From Paenibacillus sp. ACRRY (GTDB taxonomy: Bacteria > Bacillota > Bacilli > Paenibacillales > Paenibacillaceae), in contig NZ_JAKRNM010000003.1 in assembly GCF_022346995.1 (NCBI RefSeq), positions 434,001-498,000 on the forward strand: a stretch of DNA of 64,000 nucleotides, read 5' to 3'. A program made the position numbers and the translations under genes. Under the pieces are notes generated by a model, which made no database searches, was not told the origin of the DNA, and saw only the letters and a list, made by a program, of their open reading frames with translations. Below, piece after piece: positions 19,642 to 27,346 of the stretch; position 1 is the first letter of the stretch, and every line of letters begins with the position of its first letter.

Positions 19642-20985
19642 ATGAAAGAAGCTCGTATACAGGTTAAGGTGCCCCTTGTCCCCCGTCCAATGATGGAGGA
19701 GTCCAAGCAGACTTCGGATGCCGGAATGGAGAAAGACAAGCTCGCAGCGATGAATACCCAAAATTCAGCTGCAGAGGCCAAAAGAACAATCAATTCAAAC
19801 CCAGGAGCATCAGACCAGTCTGAGCGTGAGCCAAGAGGAATCCGCGTACCGGTCATCGAACTCGATCAGTTCCGCCGAGTAAAGAGACGCAGGATGAGGA
19901 CATTCGGAAGAGGACGCAGGTGGTCAAGCGGATCCAGGCGCTGGCAACCGGCTGCTGCTGTATCAGGACTCTTGGCGCTGGCACTCCTGATCCCTGCTAT
20001 ATTAGTGTGGCCTCGGACAAGTGATCCGGTGAAGCCGGTCCCTGTTGCACCATCAACAGGCAGCGTAACGAACACCCTCCCTGTCCCAGCTGTGCCAGTG
20101 ACATACCCAGAACCGAATGTAAGAGTGTATCTATCTGCAACGGGAACAACAATGAATCTTCCGCTTGAGGAGTATGTGACGGGTGTCGTTGCAGCAGAGA
20201 TGCCTGCAGAGTTCAGGCTTGAGGCACTGAAGGCACAGGCCATTGCCGCACGTACCTTTATCGTCAGAAGGCTGGCAGCACATGATACCAGCGGTGTACC
20301 TTCAGGTGATGCAGATGTAACGGATACGGTCAGTCACCAGGTGTTTCTTCCGCCGGATCAGGTGGAGAAGGAATGGACACGGTTGGGGAAAGCGGAGGAA
20401 TGGGAAAAGTTACAGCAGGCCATCCGCGAAAGCCGGGACGCCGTGATGACATATCAGGGTAAGGCCATTACCGCATCCTTTTTTTCAACAAGTAACGGTT
20501 ATACGGAGAATGCTGAGGATGTATGGGGAAATGTCGTACCCTATTTGAAAAGTGTATCAAGTCCATGGGATCAGAAGTTAGCCCCGGGATTCAAGGAGAC
20601 CGTCACAATGAAGCGCAGCGAAATTTTACAGAAGCTGAATCTGAGCGGCAGCGCCATCCCGGTTACTGCCCAGGAGAACGGCTCATGGATGGAAGTGCTG
20701 TCTACAACAGAAGGTCACCGGATTAAAGAGATGCAGATCGCAGGTTCAACGTTCAGTGGACCAGAGGTGCGCAAACTGCTTGGATTAAGATCCAGTCAAT
20801 TCAGCTGGAAGGCTGAGGGCGATGAGGTGCAGATTACGACCTACGGATACGGACATGGCGTGGGAATGAGCCAGTGGGGAGCGAATGGTATGGCGCAGGA
20901 GGGACACACCGCGACACAGATCCTGAAACACTACTATACAGGTATATCCTTTGGACAGGCATCGAAGATGCTGGCCTCGAAATAA
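19642..20985 (+). CDS. spoIID: Stage II sporulation protein D
   Basis: A membrane-anchored lytic transglycosylase that degrades septal peptidoglycan during engulfment with SpoIIM and SpoIIP. The conserved core begins at VRVYLSATGTTMNLPLEEYV (about residue 163) and has GVVAAEMPAEFRLEALKAQA, ARTFIVRR and the C-terminal YGYGHGVGMSQWGANGMA. CGGAGGG nine bases before the ATG at 19642 sets the start. The 447-residue protein is about 100 longer than B. subtilis SpoIID. The extra part is a cytoplasmic N-terminus that ends in a very basic segment (RRVKRRRMRTFGRGRRW) before the single membrane helix at about residues 110-130. Confidence 0.95.
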   Translation: MKEARIQVKVPLVPRPMMEESKQTSDAGMEKDKLAAMNTQNSAAEAKRTINSNPGASDQSEREPRGIRVPVIELDQFRRVKRRRMRTFGRGRRWSSGSRRWQPAAAVSGLLALALLIPAILVWPRTSDPVKPVPVAPSTGSVTNTLPVPAVPVTYPEPNVRVYLSATGTTMNLPLEEYVTGVVAAEMPAEFRLEALKAQAIAARTFIVRRLAAHDTSGVPSGDADVTDTVSHQVFLPPDQVEKEWTRLGKAEEWEKLQQAIRESRDAVMTYQGKAITASFFSTSNGYTENAEDVWGNVVPYLKSVSSPWDQKLAPGFKETVTMKRSEILQKLNLSGSAIPVTAQENGSWMEVLSTTEGHRIKEMQIAGSTFSGPEVRKLLGLRSSQFSWKAEGDEVQITTYGYGHGVGMSQWGANGMAQEGHTATQILKHYYTGISFGQASKMLASK

Positions 20986-21012
20986 GAGACATCAAGACGT
21001 AAGGATTAATGC

Positions 21013-21076
21013 GGATTAATCTGAATTAATCCGGATATATCCGAATAAATGCGAGTTTATTCGTATGAATACGAAT
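21013..21076. repeat. Four overlapping perfect palindromes
   Basis: GGATTAAT-CTGA-ATTAATCC (21013-21032), CGGATATATCCG (21032-21043), CGAATAAA-6-TTTATTCG (21042-21063) and ATTCGTAT-GA-ATACGAAT (21059-21076) abut or share bases, so one 64-base stretch is almost entirely dyad-symmetric. There is no T-tract. Confidence 0.85.
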
Positions 21077-21585
21077 GTACGCAGATGAACAGGTTAGGTT
21101 GTACCTTTTGTACACCATTGACTTTAACGAATCTGAGATAACTTGATTGAGCCATATCACTCGATTGGAAATTTTGACGAATCCCAGGCACGTTATATCA
21201 ATATATATATGCAATTACACCGATACTTCGCCCAAAAGGATAAATTAGAGTGTCAAAGATTCGTTAGAATCCCCAAACTGTGAATTTCTCTCTAATCAGG
21301 CCACTCAGGTTCGTTAGAAGTATTCCATTAATCTAATCTCGAGGTTAGATGGAACAGTCATTAGTGCCGGGACCTCACCGTTCTCTCATCTCACTTTAGC
21401 GAGCCTAAGGCGCAATAAATCCAATCACATCATATATCATGTCGTGTCGCTTTCAGCCGATAAGCACAATTCACATAGAAGGATTGGTTGACATTACAGT
21501 CAATCCTGCTTCTCTACCAACCAAACACCCATTCCGGAGCTTTTGAGATTTGGCTATATCAGTCTGAACCATAGTTACACCGGAA

Positions 21586-21711
21586 CGGAGAGCGCAGAAA
21601 AAACCTTTAGAAGCGAAGCGTCCGCCTTTACTCCCGGATTTCACCTTTTAAAAAGGTGATAGAAGAAATCTGGGAGTAACAGTGGTCGAAAGGTTGTTCT
21701 GCGCGCGGAGT
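21586..21711 (+). repeat. Dispersed palindromic element, copy B
   Basis: Begins CGGAG and ends CGGAGT. Outer stem GCGCAGAA with TTCTGCGC and AACCTTT with AAAGGTT; inner stem ACTCCCGGATTTC with GAAATCTGGGAGT. It ends 120 bases before spoIIQ. Confidence 0.8.
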
Positions 21712-21784
21712 GGCTCAGTGCAACTCCAATCGGCCTTATATAGCAGTCTCTGAAACCTCCGTGAAAAAAATTAGAGTCGCACGT

Positions 21785-21813
21785 GTATAAAAGAGTTGCA
21801 CCCGGTAACACTT
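21785..21813 (+). promoter_or_regulatory. Probable sigma-F promoter of spoIIQ
   Basis: GTATA, 14 bases, then GGTAACACT, matching the sigma-F pattern GYATA...GGnnAnAnT. spoIIQ is a known sigma-F gene in B. subtilis. A 14-base palindrome, GTAACA-CT-TGTTAC (21805-21818), overlaps the -10. The leader would be only about 12 bases. Confidence 0.6.
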
Positions 21814-21831
21814 GTTACTGAGGTGATCAAG

Positions 21832-22566
21832 ATGAATGAACAAAACAAAAAAACAGTCCAAGAAGAAACTCCTAAAACAACTCAAGGAGTACCGGCCAGC
21901 CAGCCCTCTTCATGGAAAAGAGCAATGTCCAAACGTTGGGTCTTCCCGGCAGCCTACATCGCAGCAGCAGGCATTATACTAACATTAGTGTGGGTCTATC
22001 AGGGTACAGGCGAGAAAACGCTGAACTCCGATCCTGCTAGTGGAGTAGTAGAAACAGGAGCATCGGGTACAGAAGAAACAGCAGTTGGTGGAGAAGAAAG
22101 TGTGGAAGTTGTCGCCCAGTCGGAAAGTTTTGCATGGCCAGTAGCAAGTCCGTCGGAAATTTCTGTGGTTAAACCGTTCTATGAGAACGAAGGCACTACC
22201 GAAGAACATGAAGCCGCAATGGTGCAGTACAACGATACGTTTATTCCGAACACAGGCGTAGACCTGGCGCGTGGGGATAACAAATCATTTGAAGTAAAAG
22301 CAGCACTCGGAGGTAAAGTGACACGGGTGGAGCAAAATCCGCTGACGGGTCAAGTTGTGGAAATCACACACAGTGATAACCTCAAAACCGTATACCAAAG
22401 CCTGTCTGACGTCAAAGTGAAACAGGACGATGAAGTGAAACAGGGAGATGCAATTGCATCCGCTGGCGTAAATGAACTGGAAAAAACGCTCGGCAACCAC
22501 CTGCACTTCGAAGTATACGAAGACGGTCAACCGGTTAACCCACAAGGATATCTTCCGGAAAAATAA
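21832..22566 (+). CDS. spoIIQ: SpoIIQ, forespore LytM-domain protein
   Basis: A forespore membrane protein that binds mother-cell SpoIIIAH across the engulfing septum. It has a cytoplasmic tail, one membrane helix (VFPAAYIAAAGIILTLVWVY, about residues 38-57), an acidic linker and an M23/LytM domain from about residue 100 (FAWPV...). The first zinc-ligand His of the HxGxD motif is replaced by Asn (PNTGVDLA), while the later HLHFEV is kept, so it should be catalytically dead like B. subtilis SpoIIQ. The start at 21832 has GAGGTGATC upstream. Length 244 residues. Confidence 0.93.
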   Translation: MNEQNKKTVQEETPKTTQGVPASQPSSWKRAMSKRWVFPAAYIAAAGIILTLVWVYQGTGEKTLNSDPASGVVETGASGTEETAVGGEESVEVVAQSESFAWPVASPSEISVVKPFYENEGTTEEHEAAMVQYNDTFIPNTGVDLARGDNKSFEVKAALGGKVTRVEQNPLTGQVVEITHSDNLKTVYQSLSDVKVKQDDEVKQGDAIASAGVNELEKTLGNHLHFEVYEDGQPVNPQGYLPEK

Positions 22567-22586
22567 ATGATTTTTAACGCAGAATG

Positions 22587-22621
22587 AAAAGGGCAGAGGG
22601 AAATCCCCTCTGCTCTTTTTT
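22587..22621 (+). terminator. Terminator after spoIIQ
   Basis: AAAAGGGCAGAGGG pairs with CCCCTCTGCTCTTTT around AAAT, followed by further Ts. Confidence 0.9.
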
Positions 22622-22674
22622 GTGCTTTTCTGAAATTATTGGGACCTTCGAAGCTTGTCACACCTCTAAACCGC

Positions 22675-22702
22675 GAATATATAGGCATGCTCCTCATATA
22701 AT
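22675..22702 (+). promoter_or_regulatory. Probable sigma-E promoter of spoIIID
   Basis: GAATATA (6 of 7 to KMATATT), 13 bases, CATATAAT (7 of 8 to CATACAHT). spoIIID is sigma-E-dependent in B. subtilis. The spacer is one base shorter than the usual 14-15. Confidence 0.55.
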
Positions 22703-22737
22703 GTACCAAACTATCCACACAGTAGGGAGGCGGGAGC

Positions 22738-23025
22738 GTGCACGATTACATCAAGGAACGGACCATAAAAATAGGTCGCTGCATTGTCGAGACGAGGAAT
22801 ACGGTCCGTACCATTGCCAAAGAGTTCGGCGTGTCAAAGAGTACGGTGCATAAGGACCTGACGGAGCGTCTGCCGGAAATCAACCCTGATCTTGCTGACC
22901 AGGTGAAACATATCCTGGAGTACCACAAGTCCATCCGCCACTTGCGGGGCGGCGAAGCGACCAAAATCAAATACAAAAAAACAAGCGGCAAAAAGCGTGA
23001 AGTACTGGCTTCCGCTAAATCGTAA
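22738..23025 (+). CDS. spoIIID: Sporulation transcription factor SpoIIID
   Basis: A mother-cell DNA-binding protein that modulates the sigma-E and sigma-K regulons. It has 95 residues, with the helix-turn-helix RTIAKEFGVSKSTVHKDLTERL (about residues 24-45) and the basic C-terminal tail KIKYKKTSGKKRE used for extra DNA contact. It starts with GTG after GGGAGGCGGGA. Confidence 0.96.
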   Translation: MHDYIKERTIKIGRCIVETRNTVRTIAKEFGVSKSTVHKDLTERLPEINPDLADQVKHILEYHKSIRHLRGGEATKIKYKKTSGKKREVLASAKS

Positions 23026-23243
23026 CCATCGCGAAAAGACGTAGGCCAAAAAGCTCACACATGGATTGAATCCCTCCCCTGAAGTATGATATGTTAAAAG
23101 CTGGTACAGGATCGAATTATGACATCTTATCAGCCCGATTTTTACATATATATGTTGCACTTTGTCGAACGAGCGGTGACGTGATAAGGGACTCTTTTTC
23201 ACAGGATACGCTGACCAAATAATATCACTTTGGGGGCTCTTTT

Positions 23244-24242
23244 ATGTTAAGCAAGGATATCGGTATTGATCTTGGCACGGCGAACGTGCTTATTCACGTG
23301 AAAGGAAGTGGGGTTGTCCTCGATGAACCTTCCGTCGTGACCATTGAAAGCGATACGAAGCGGGTCCTTGCTGTTGGGGAAGAAGCGCGTCGTATGGTGG
23401 GGCGTACTCCGGGTAACATTGTTGCCATCAGACCGCTGCGTGACGGCGTTATTGCGGACTTCGAAATTACGGAAGCGATGCTCAGACATTTCATTAATCG
23501 TGTGGGGGCGAGAAGCTGGTACAGCCACCCGCGTATTCTGATCTGTGCACCGACAAACATTACTTCCGTGGAGCAGAAGGCGATCCGTGAGGCTGCGGAG
23601 CGCAGCGGTGCCAAAGAAGTATTTCTAGAAGAAGAGCCAAAAGCGGCAGCCATTGGTGCAGGAATGGATATTTTTCAGCCGAGCGGCAATATGGTCGTGG
23701 ATATCGGCGGCGGAACGACTGACGTTGCAGTCCTGTCTATGGGCGACGTAGTCACCGCCTCTTCTATTAAAGTCGCAGGGGACAAGTTCGACGAAGCAAT
23801 TATCAAGTTTATCAAAGCCAAGTACAAACTCATGATCGGTGAACGGACTGCCGAGGATCTGAAGATTGCGATTGGTTCCGTAAACCCGGCTGGACGTCAA
23901 ACCGAGATGGACATTCGCGGACGGGATATGGTATCCGGATTGCCTGTTACGGTAACCGTGTCGGGAAGTGAAGTACAGGAAGCGCTATGGGATTCCGTGC
24001 AATCCATTATCGTTGCAGCAAAATCGGTATTGGAGCGGACGCCACCAGAGCTGTCGGCGGATATTATTGACCGGGGTGTCGTGCTGACAGGCGGAGGCGC
24101 TTTGCTTAATGGTCTGGACGAGCTTTTGTCCAATGAACTGCATGTACCGGTATGGGTTGCAGAGGATCCGATGCACTGTGTCGTAAAAGGGACAGGCATT
24201 ATGCTCAATAATTTGGATCAAGTGGTTAAGAAAAAGTTCTGA
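23244..24242 (+). CDS. mbl: MreB-like rod-shape protein Mbl
   Basis: A bacterial actin that guides lateral wall synthesis at the membrane. It has 332 residues with the actin-fold phosphate loops DIGIDLGTANVLIHV and MVVDIGGGTTDVAVLS, the CAPTNITSVEQKAIREAAE segment and GVVLTGGGALLNGLDELL. Placement after spoIIID and before flhO-flhP is that of B. subtilis mbl, which separates it from mreB and mreBH. Confidence 0.96.
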   Translation: MLSKDIGIDLGTANVLIHVKGSGVVLDEPSVVTIESDTKRVLAVGEEARRMVGRTPGNIVAIRPLRDGVIADFEITEAMLRHFINRVGARSWYSHPRILICAPTNITSVEQKAIREAAERSGAKEVFLEEEPKAAAIGAGMDIFQPSGNMVVDIGGGTTDVAVLSMGDVVTASSIKVAGDKFDEAIIKFIKAKYKLMIGERTAEDLKIAIGSVNPAGRQTEMDIRGRDMVSGLPVTVTVSGSEVQEALWDSVQSIIVAAKSVLERTPPELSADIIDRGVVLTGGGALLNGLDELLSNELHVPVWVAEDPMHCVVKGTGIMLNNLDQVVKKKF

Positions 24243-24344
24243 TCTGCCGATATAAGTATCAAAGGTTCGCCTATGCTCGGCATTAGAACGGACAAGCATT
24301 GATCCTGCAGTGCAGGACAAGCGCTTGAGGAGAGGGGTTTATTC

Positions 24345-25229
24345 ATGCTAAGAGGTTTGTACACCGCTACCGCGGGAATGATTACGCAGCAACGCCGCCA
24401 TGACACAGCGACTCAAAATATTGTTAATGCGAACACGACGGGATATAAACAGGTGAACAGCGTAAGCCGCTCATTCCCGGAAATGCTCATTACGTTGGTC
24501 GGTGGAGATGCCAATGTTCCGACGAAGCGGCTGGGCAGGCTGAACACAGGGGTGTTCGCAGAAGAGAGTTTGTCCATGAATTTGCAGGGGGCAATTATGG
24601 AGAGTGGTCAAAAGAGTGACTTTGCCATCTCGTCCAATCTGTCCGTTAATGATCCGCAGACGGGACAACCTGTCGCTTTTGACGGTTCAGGCAAATTTGT
24701 ACGAGCTGATGGCACAGTGATCTACCAGCCTCAAGCGTATTTTACGGTGCGGGATGCGGAAGGTAATACAAGATATACACGTGATGGTCACTTCCAGGTT
24801 ACCGGAACGGGAGAACTATTAAGCTCAACGGGAGCGCAGGTTCTGGATAATAATGGACAGCCCGTTGTGTTGACAGGCTCAGTGGACCAATTTAAAGTGG
24901 ATGAGCAAGGCCGTCTTGTGGATGCAGTCACGGGTGCACCGATGGGGGTTACGCTTGGAATCAGTGTCATTGATCAGCCTAACCAACTGGTTCGTGAGGG
25001 TGACGGTAATTTTAGTCTGTATGACCAGGAAGGTGCTACAGCACGAATGATGGCTGTGGGAGATAATGTGCAGATCCGTCAGGGCTACCTGGAAGGATCG
25101 AATGTGGATGCTTCTCAAGCTACCGTGGATATGAATGCCGCTTATCGTGCGTACGAAGCGAATCAGAAGGTCGTGCAGTTCTATGATCGAAGTTTGGACA
25201 AAGCTGTCAATGATGTAGGTCGTGTATAA
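24345..25229 (+). CDS. flhO: Flagellar rod/hook-basal body protein FlhO
   Basis: A 294-residue FlgF/FlgG-family protein. The N-terminus MLRGLYTATAGM...NIVNANTTGYKQV is the conserved basal-body-rod motif, and the C-terminus SNVDASQATVDMNAAYRAYEANQKVVQFYDRSLDKAVNDVG is the family's closing helix. In B. subtilis flhO and flhP encode distal rod components and follow mbl as here. GAGGAGAGGGG precedes the ATG. Confidence 0.93.
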   Translation: MLRGLYTATAGMITQQRRHDTATQNIVNANTTGYKQVNSVSRSFPEMLITLVGGDANVPTKRLGRLNTGVFAEESLSMNLQGAIMESGQKSDFAISSNLSVNDPQTGQPVAFDGSGKFVRADGTVIYQPQAYFTVRDAEGNTRYTRDGHFQVTGTGELLSSTGAQVLDNNGQPVVLTGSVDQFKVDEQGRLVDAVTGAPMGVTLGISVIDQPNQLVREGDGNFSLYDQEGATARMMAVGDNVQIRQGYLEGSNVDASQATVDMNAAYRAYEANQKVVQFYDRSLDKAVNDVGRV

Positions 25230-25259
25230 CGCGCGGCAATAGAGAGGATGAATTACTAA

Positions 25260-26099
25260 ATGAATAATTCCATGATTAGTGCGAAGGTCTCCATGACCGC
25301 GATACAGCAACGTCTGGATGTCATTTCCGATAATATTGCCAACGTGAATACGGCAGGCTATAAAAGCAAGCAGGCAGCGTTCGAAGATGTACTGACCCGG
25401 GTGCAGCAGCAGCCGGACAAGTATAAGCTCGATGGACGCTCCACCCCAATGGGATATAATCTGGGATTTGGTGCCCGTTTGACGAGTGTGACGAAGGATA
25501 TGTCTCAGGGGACACTGAATGAGACAGGCAGTCCAACGGATTTGGCGATCGAAGGCAACGCTATGTTTGCCGTTGAAGCGAATGGCCAAAAAATGTGGAC
25601 ACGTCAGGGAGCATTCCATTTTGTCCCTGATCCAACACCTAACCCGGATCCCAATGCACCTCAGATGATGGTACTGGTTAATGGAGAAGGCTACTTCGCG
25701 CTGGATCGTCAAGGTAACCGGATCACTGCTCCGAACAATAGTAAAGTAGCCTTCGATGAGAAGGGCAATCTATTGATCCGTCGCGGCAATGAAGCCAATG
25801 CAACGATTGGAGCCCAGCTGCAGCTTGTAGACATCGAACGTCCGGAAGGACTTGTGCAATACGCAGATAATCTGTTTGGTCTGGATGCCGGCTTGACTGA
25901 GGATGATGTGTTTGGCGCTAATGCGGCTACACGTGATGCAGTAGCTACGATTCGTGCAGGCTATCTGGAGCAATCCAATGTGGATCTGACACAGGAGATG
26001 GCACTATTGATGCAAGGACAGCGGACCTATCAGCTGGCAGCACGTGCACTGACATCAAGTGATTCGATGGCAGGTCTTGCCAACACTATAAGAGCATAA
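25260..26099 (+). CDS. flhP: Flagellar rod/hook-basal body protein FlhP
   Basis: A 279-residue FlgG-type protein paired with flhO. It has the rod motif at the N-terminus (VISDNIANVNTAGYKSKQAAFEDVL) and the closing helix SNVDLTQEMALLMQGQRTYQLAARALTSSDSMAGLAN. It starts 30 bases after flhO, with AGAGAGGATG upstream. The next gene follows 11 bases later. Confidence 0.93.
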   Translation: MNNSMISAKVSMTAIQQRLDVISDNIANVNTAGYKSKQAAFEDVLTRVQQQPDKYKLDGRSTPMGYNLGFGARLTSVTKDMSQGTLNETGSPTDLAIEGNAMFAVEANGQKMWTRQGAFHFVPDPTPNPDPNAPQMMVLVNGEGYFALDRQGNRITAPNNSKVAFDEKGNLLIRRGNEANATIGAQLQLVDIERPEGLVQYADNLFGLDAGLTEDDVFGANAATRDAVATIRAGYLEQSNVDLTQEMALLMQGQRTYQLAARALTSSDSMAGLANTIRA

Positions 26100-26110
26100 A
26101 GGTGAATGCG

Positions 26111-26338
26111 ATGACAGATACACAGAAGCAGAACAGCAAGCCGGAGAAGAAGGAAGTCAAGAAGAAGAAAAAGAGTGGGTGGCGCGTCGCCAGATGGTTC
26201 CTGATCCCAGTCTTGCTTGTTCTTGCCCTCGCTGGCGGCATGGTCGCTGGTTATGTGGTACTGGGCAAACAGGATATTGGCTCCGTATTCGAGTGGAGTA
26301 CCTGGAAACATGTATATGATCTGGTGTTCGCTTCATGA
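26111..26338 (+). CDS. EpuA-like single-pass membrane protein
   Basis: A 75-residue protein with a Lys-rich cytoplasmic start (KPEKKEVKKKKKSGWRVARW), one membrane helix (FLIPVLLVLALAGGMVAGYVVLG) and a short outer tail ending WSTWKHVYDLVF. This is the pattern of the EpuA family (PF11772), which databases often label DNA-directed RNA polymerase subunit beta. I see nothing polymerase-like in it. AAAGG lies seven bases before the ATG at 26111. It is tightly coupled to flhP. Confidence 0.75.
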   Translation: MTDTQKQNSKPEKKEVKKKKKSGWRVARWFLIPVLLVLALAGGMVAGYVVLGKQDIGSVFEWSTWKHVYDLVFAS

Positions 26339-26350
26339 TCGTGAAATAGC

Positions 26351-26384
26351 GAAAACTCCTGCGCAGGCAGGAGTTTTCTTTTTC
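26351..26384 (+). terminator. Terminator of the flhO-flhP unit
   Basis: GAAAACTCCTGC and GCAGGAGTTTTC form a perfect 12-bp stem with a 4-base loop, followed by TTTTT. Confidence 0.9.
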
Positions 26385-26803
26385 GCGTTGAAAACAGTAT
26401 AATGATGGATGACGTTTGACGTCAAAAGAGGCCTCCCCTGCGAAAGACGATTGTCATCGCGAAGAGAGACCCCTTATCTCAACCTTCACTACTGCAGTCA
26501 TGAAGGATATTAGTAGTGTTAACTGAAAATGCGTTTTTCATACCAAATAAAATAACCACATTTATATGTAATTCATTAGCATAATGGTTTTGTTTTAGCG
26601 ACGTAGTGGAGGGGACGGAATCGATTCTGAAGAAGCAAAGCGTTCGCCTTTGTCTCCAAATTTTTACCTTCAAAAAATGAATCGAGAAAATTTGGAGACA
26701 ACAGCGATCGGAAGAACGATCCGTAACCGTAACGGCCACCGCGCACACAAGCAATTATGTTGGTATGATTCACATGTAAATGACACTGAAAGGAGATTAC
26801 ACT
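26385..26803. other. Non-coding interval before fabZ
   Basis: No gene is supported. It holds the palindrome TGACGT-TTG-ACGTCA (26410-26424) and dispersed element C (26606-26728). Confidence 0.6.
26606..26728 (+). repeat. Dispersed palindromic element, copy C
   Basis: The outer stem ACGGAaTCGatTCT pairs with AGAACGATCCGT. The inner stem GTCTCCAAATTTT pairs with AAAATTTGGAGAC. The right arm carries AACAGCGATCGGAAGA (26700-26715), identical to copy A, and the left arm AGCGTTCGCCTTT as in copy D. It ends 76 bases before fabZ. Confidence 0.78.
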
Positions 26804-27235
26804 GTGCTCGATAGCAAACAGATTCAAGCCATTATCCCGCACCGTCCCCCGTTTCTGCTGGTGGACAAGATTGTAGAAATGGAGGATGGCAAACGCGCCG
26901 TTGGTCTGAAAAATGTAACAATCAACGAACCGTTCTTCCTCGGTCATTTCCCGGCATACCCGGTAATGCCAGGTGTGTTGATCACCGAAGCGCTGGCTCA
27001 AGTAGGAGCAGCAGCTATTCTTAACGTGGAGAGCAATAAAGGCAAAATTGGCTTTTTGGCGGGACTGGATAATTTCCGATTCCGTGGACAAGTTGTGCCC
27101 GGAGATACGTTGATGCTGGAAGTGGAAATTACACGTCTGAAGGGTTCGATCGGTAAAGGCAAAGCGACAGCCCGCGTGGAAGATAAAGTCGTTGCTGAAG
27201 GCGAAATCATGTTTGCACTGTCTGACCCAAGCTGA
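26804..27235 (+). CDS. fabZ: 3-hydroxyacyl-[ACP] dehydratase FabZ
   Basis: A cytoplasmic hot-dog-fold dehydratase of type II fatty acid elongation. It has 143 residues, with [14 protein letters not shown] at the N-terminus and the catalytic His and Glu in [27 protein letters not shown] is placed for the GTG start at 26804; the track-style start at 26780 would overlap that site. Confidence 0.95.
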   Translation: MLDSKQIQAIIPHRPPFLLVDKIVEMEDGKRAVGLKNVTINEPFFLGHFPAYPVMPGVLITEALAQVGAAAILNVESNKGKIGFLAGLDNFRFRGQVVPGDTLMLEVEITRLKGSIGKGKATARVEDKVVAEGEIMFALSDPS

Positions 27236-27346
27236 TTACAACCATGAGCATTTGCATCAGTCTGGGTGTACATAACGGATTGATGCAGGATGCTGAAGTA
27301 GCTCAGCAAACCATTGAATTTATATAGACGGAAGGGGTTTATAGGA

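Larger units (their letters stand above)
20986..21831. other. Long intergenic region between spoIID and spoIIQ
   Basis: About 850 bases without a supported gene, unusually rich in symmetry. In order: four overlapping palindromes (21013-21076), four copies of a TAACGAATC-type word in both orientations (21124-21320), the inverted repeat AGGATTG/CAATCCT (21480-21508), dispersed element B (21586-21711) and a sigma-F-like promoter (21785-21813). ORFs here are short and unconvincing. Confidence 0.7.

Noticed and set aside
22584..22853. 89-codon ORF overlapping the spoIIID start
   Set aside because: It starts in the spoIIQ terminator and ends within spoIIID, which has a proper GTG start and family motifs.
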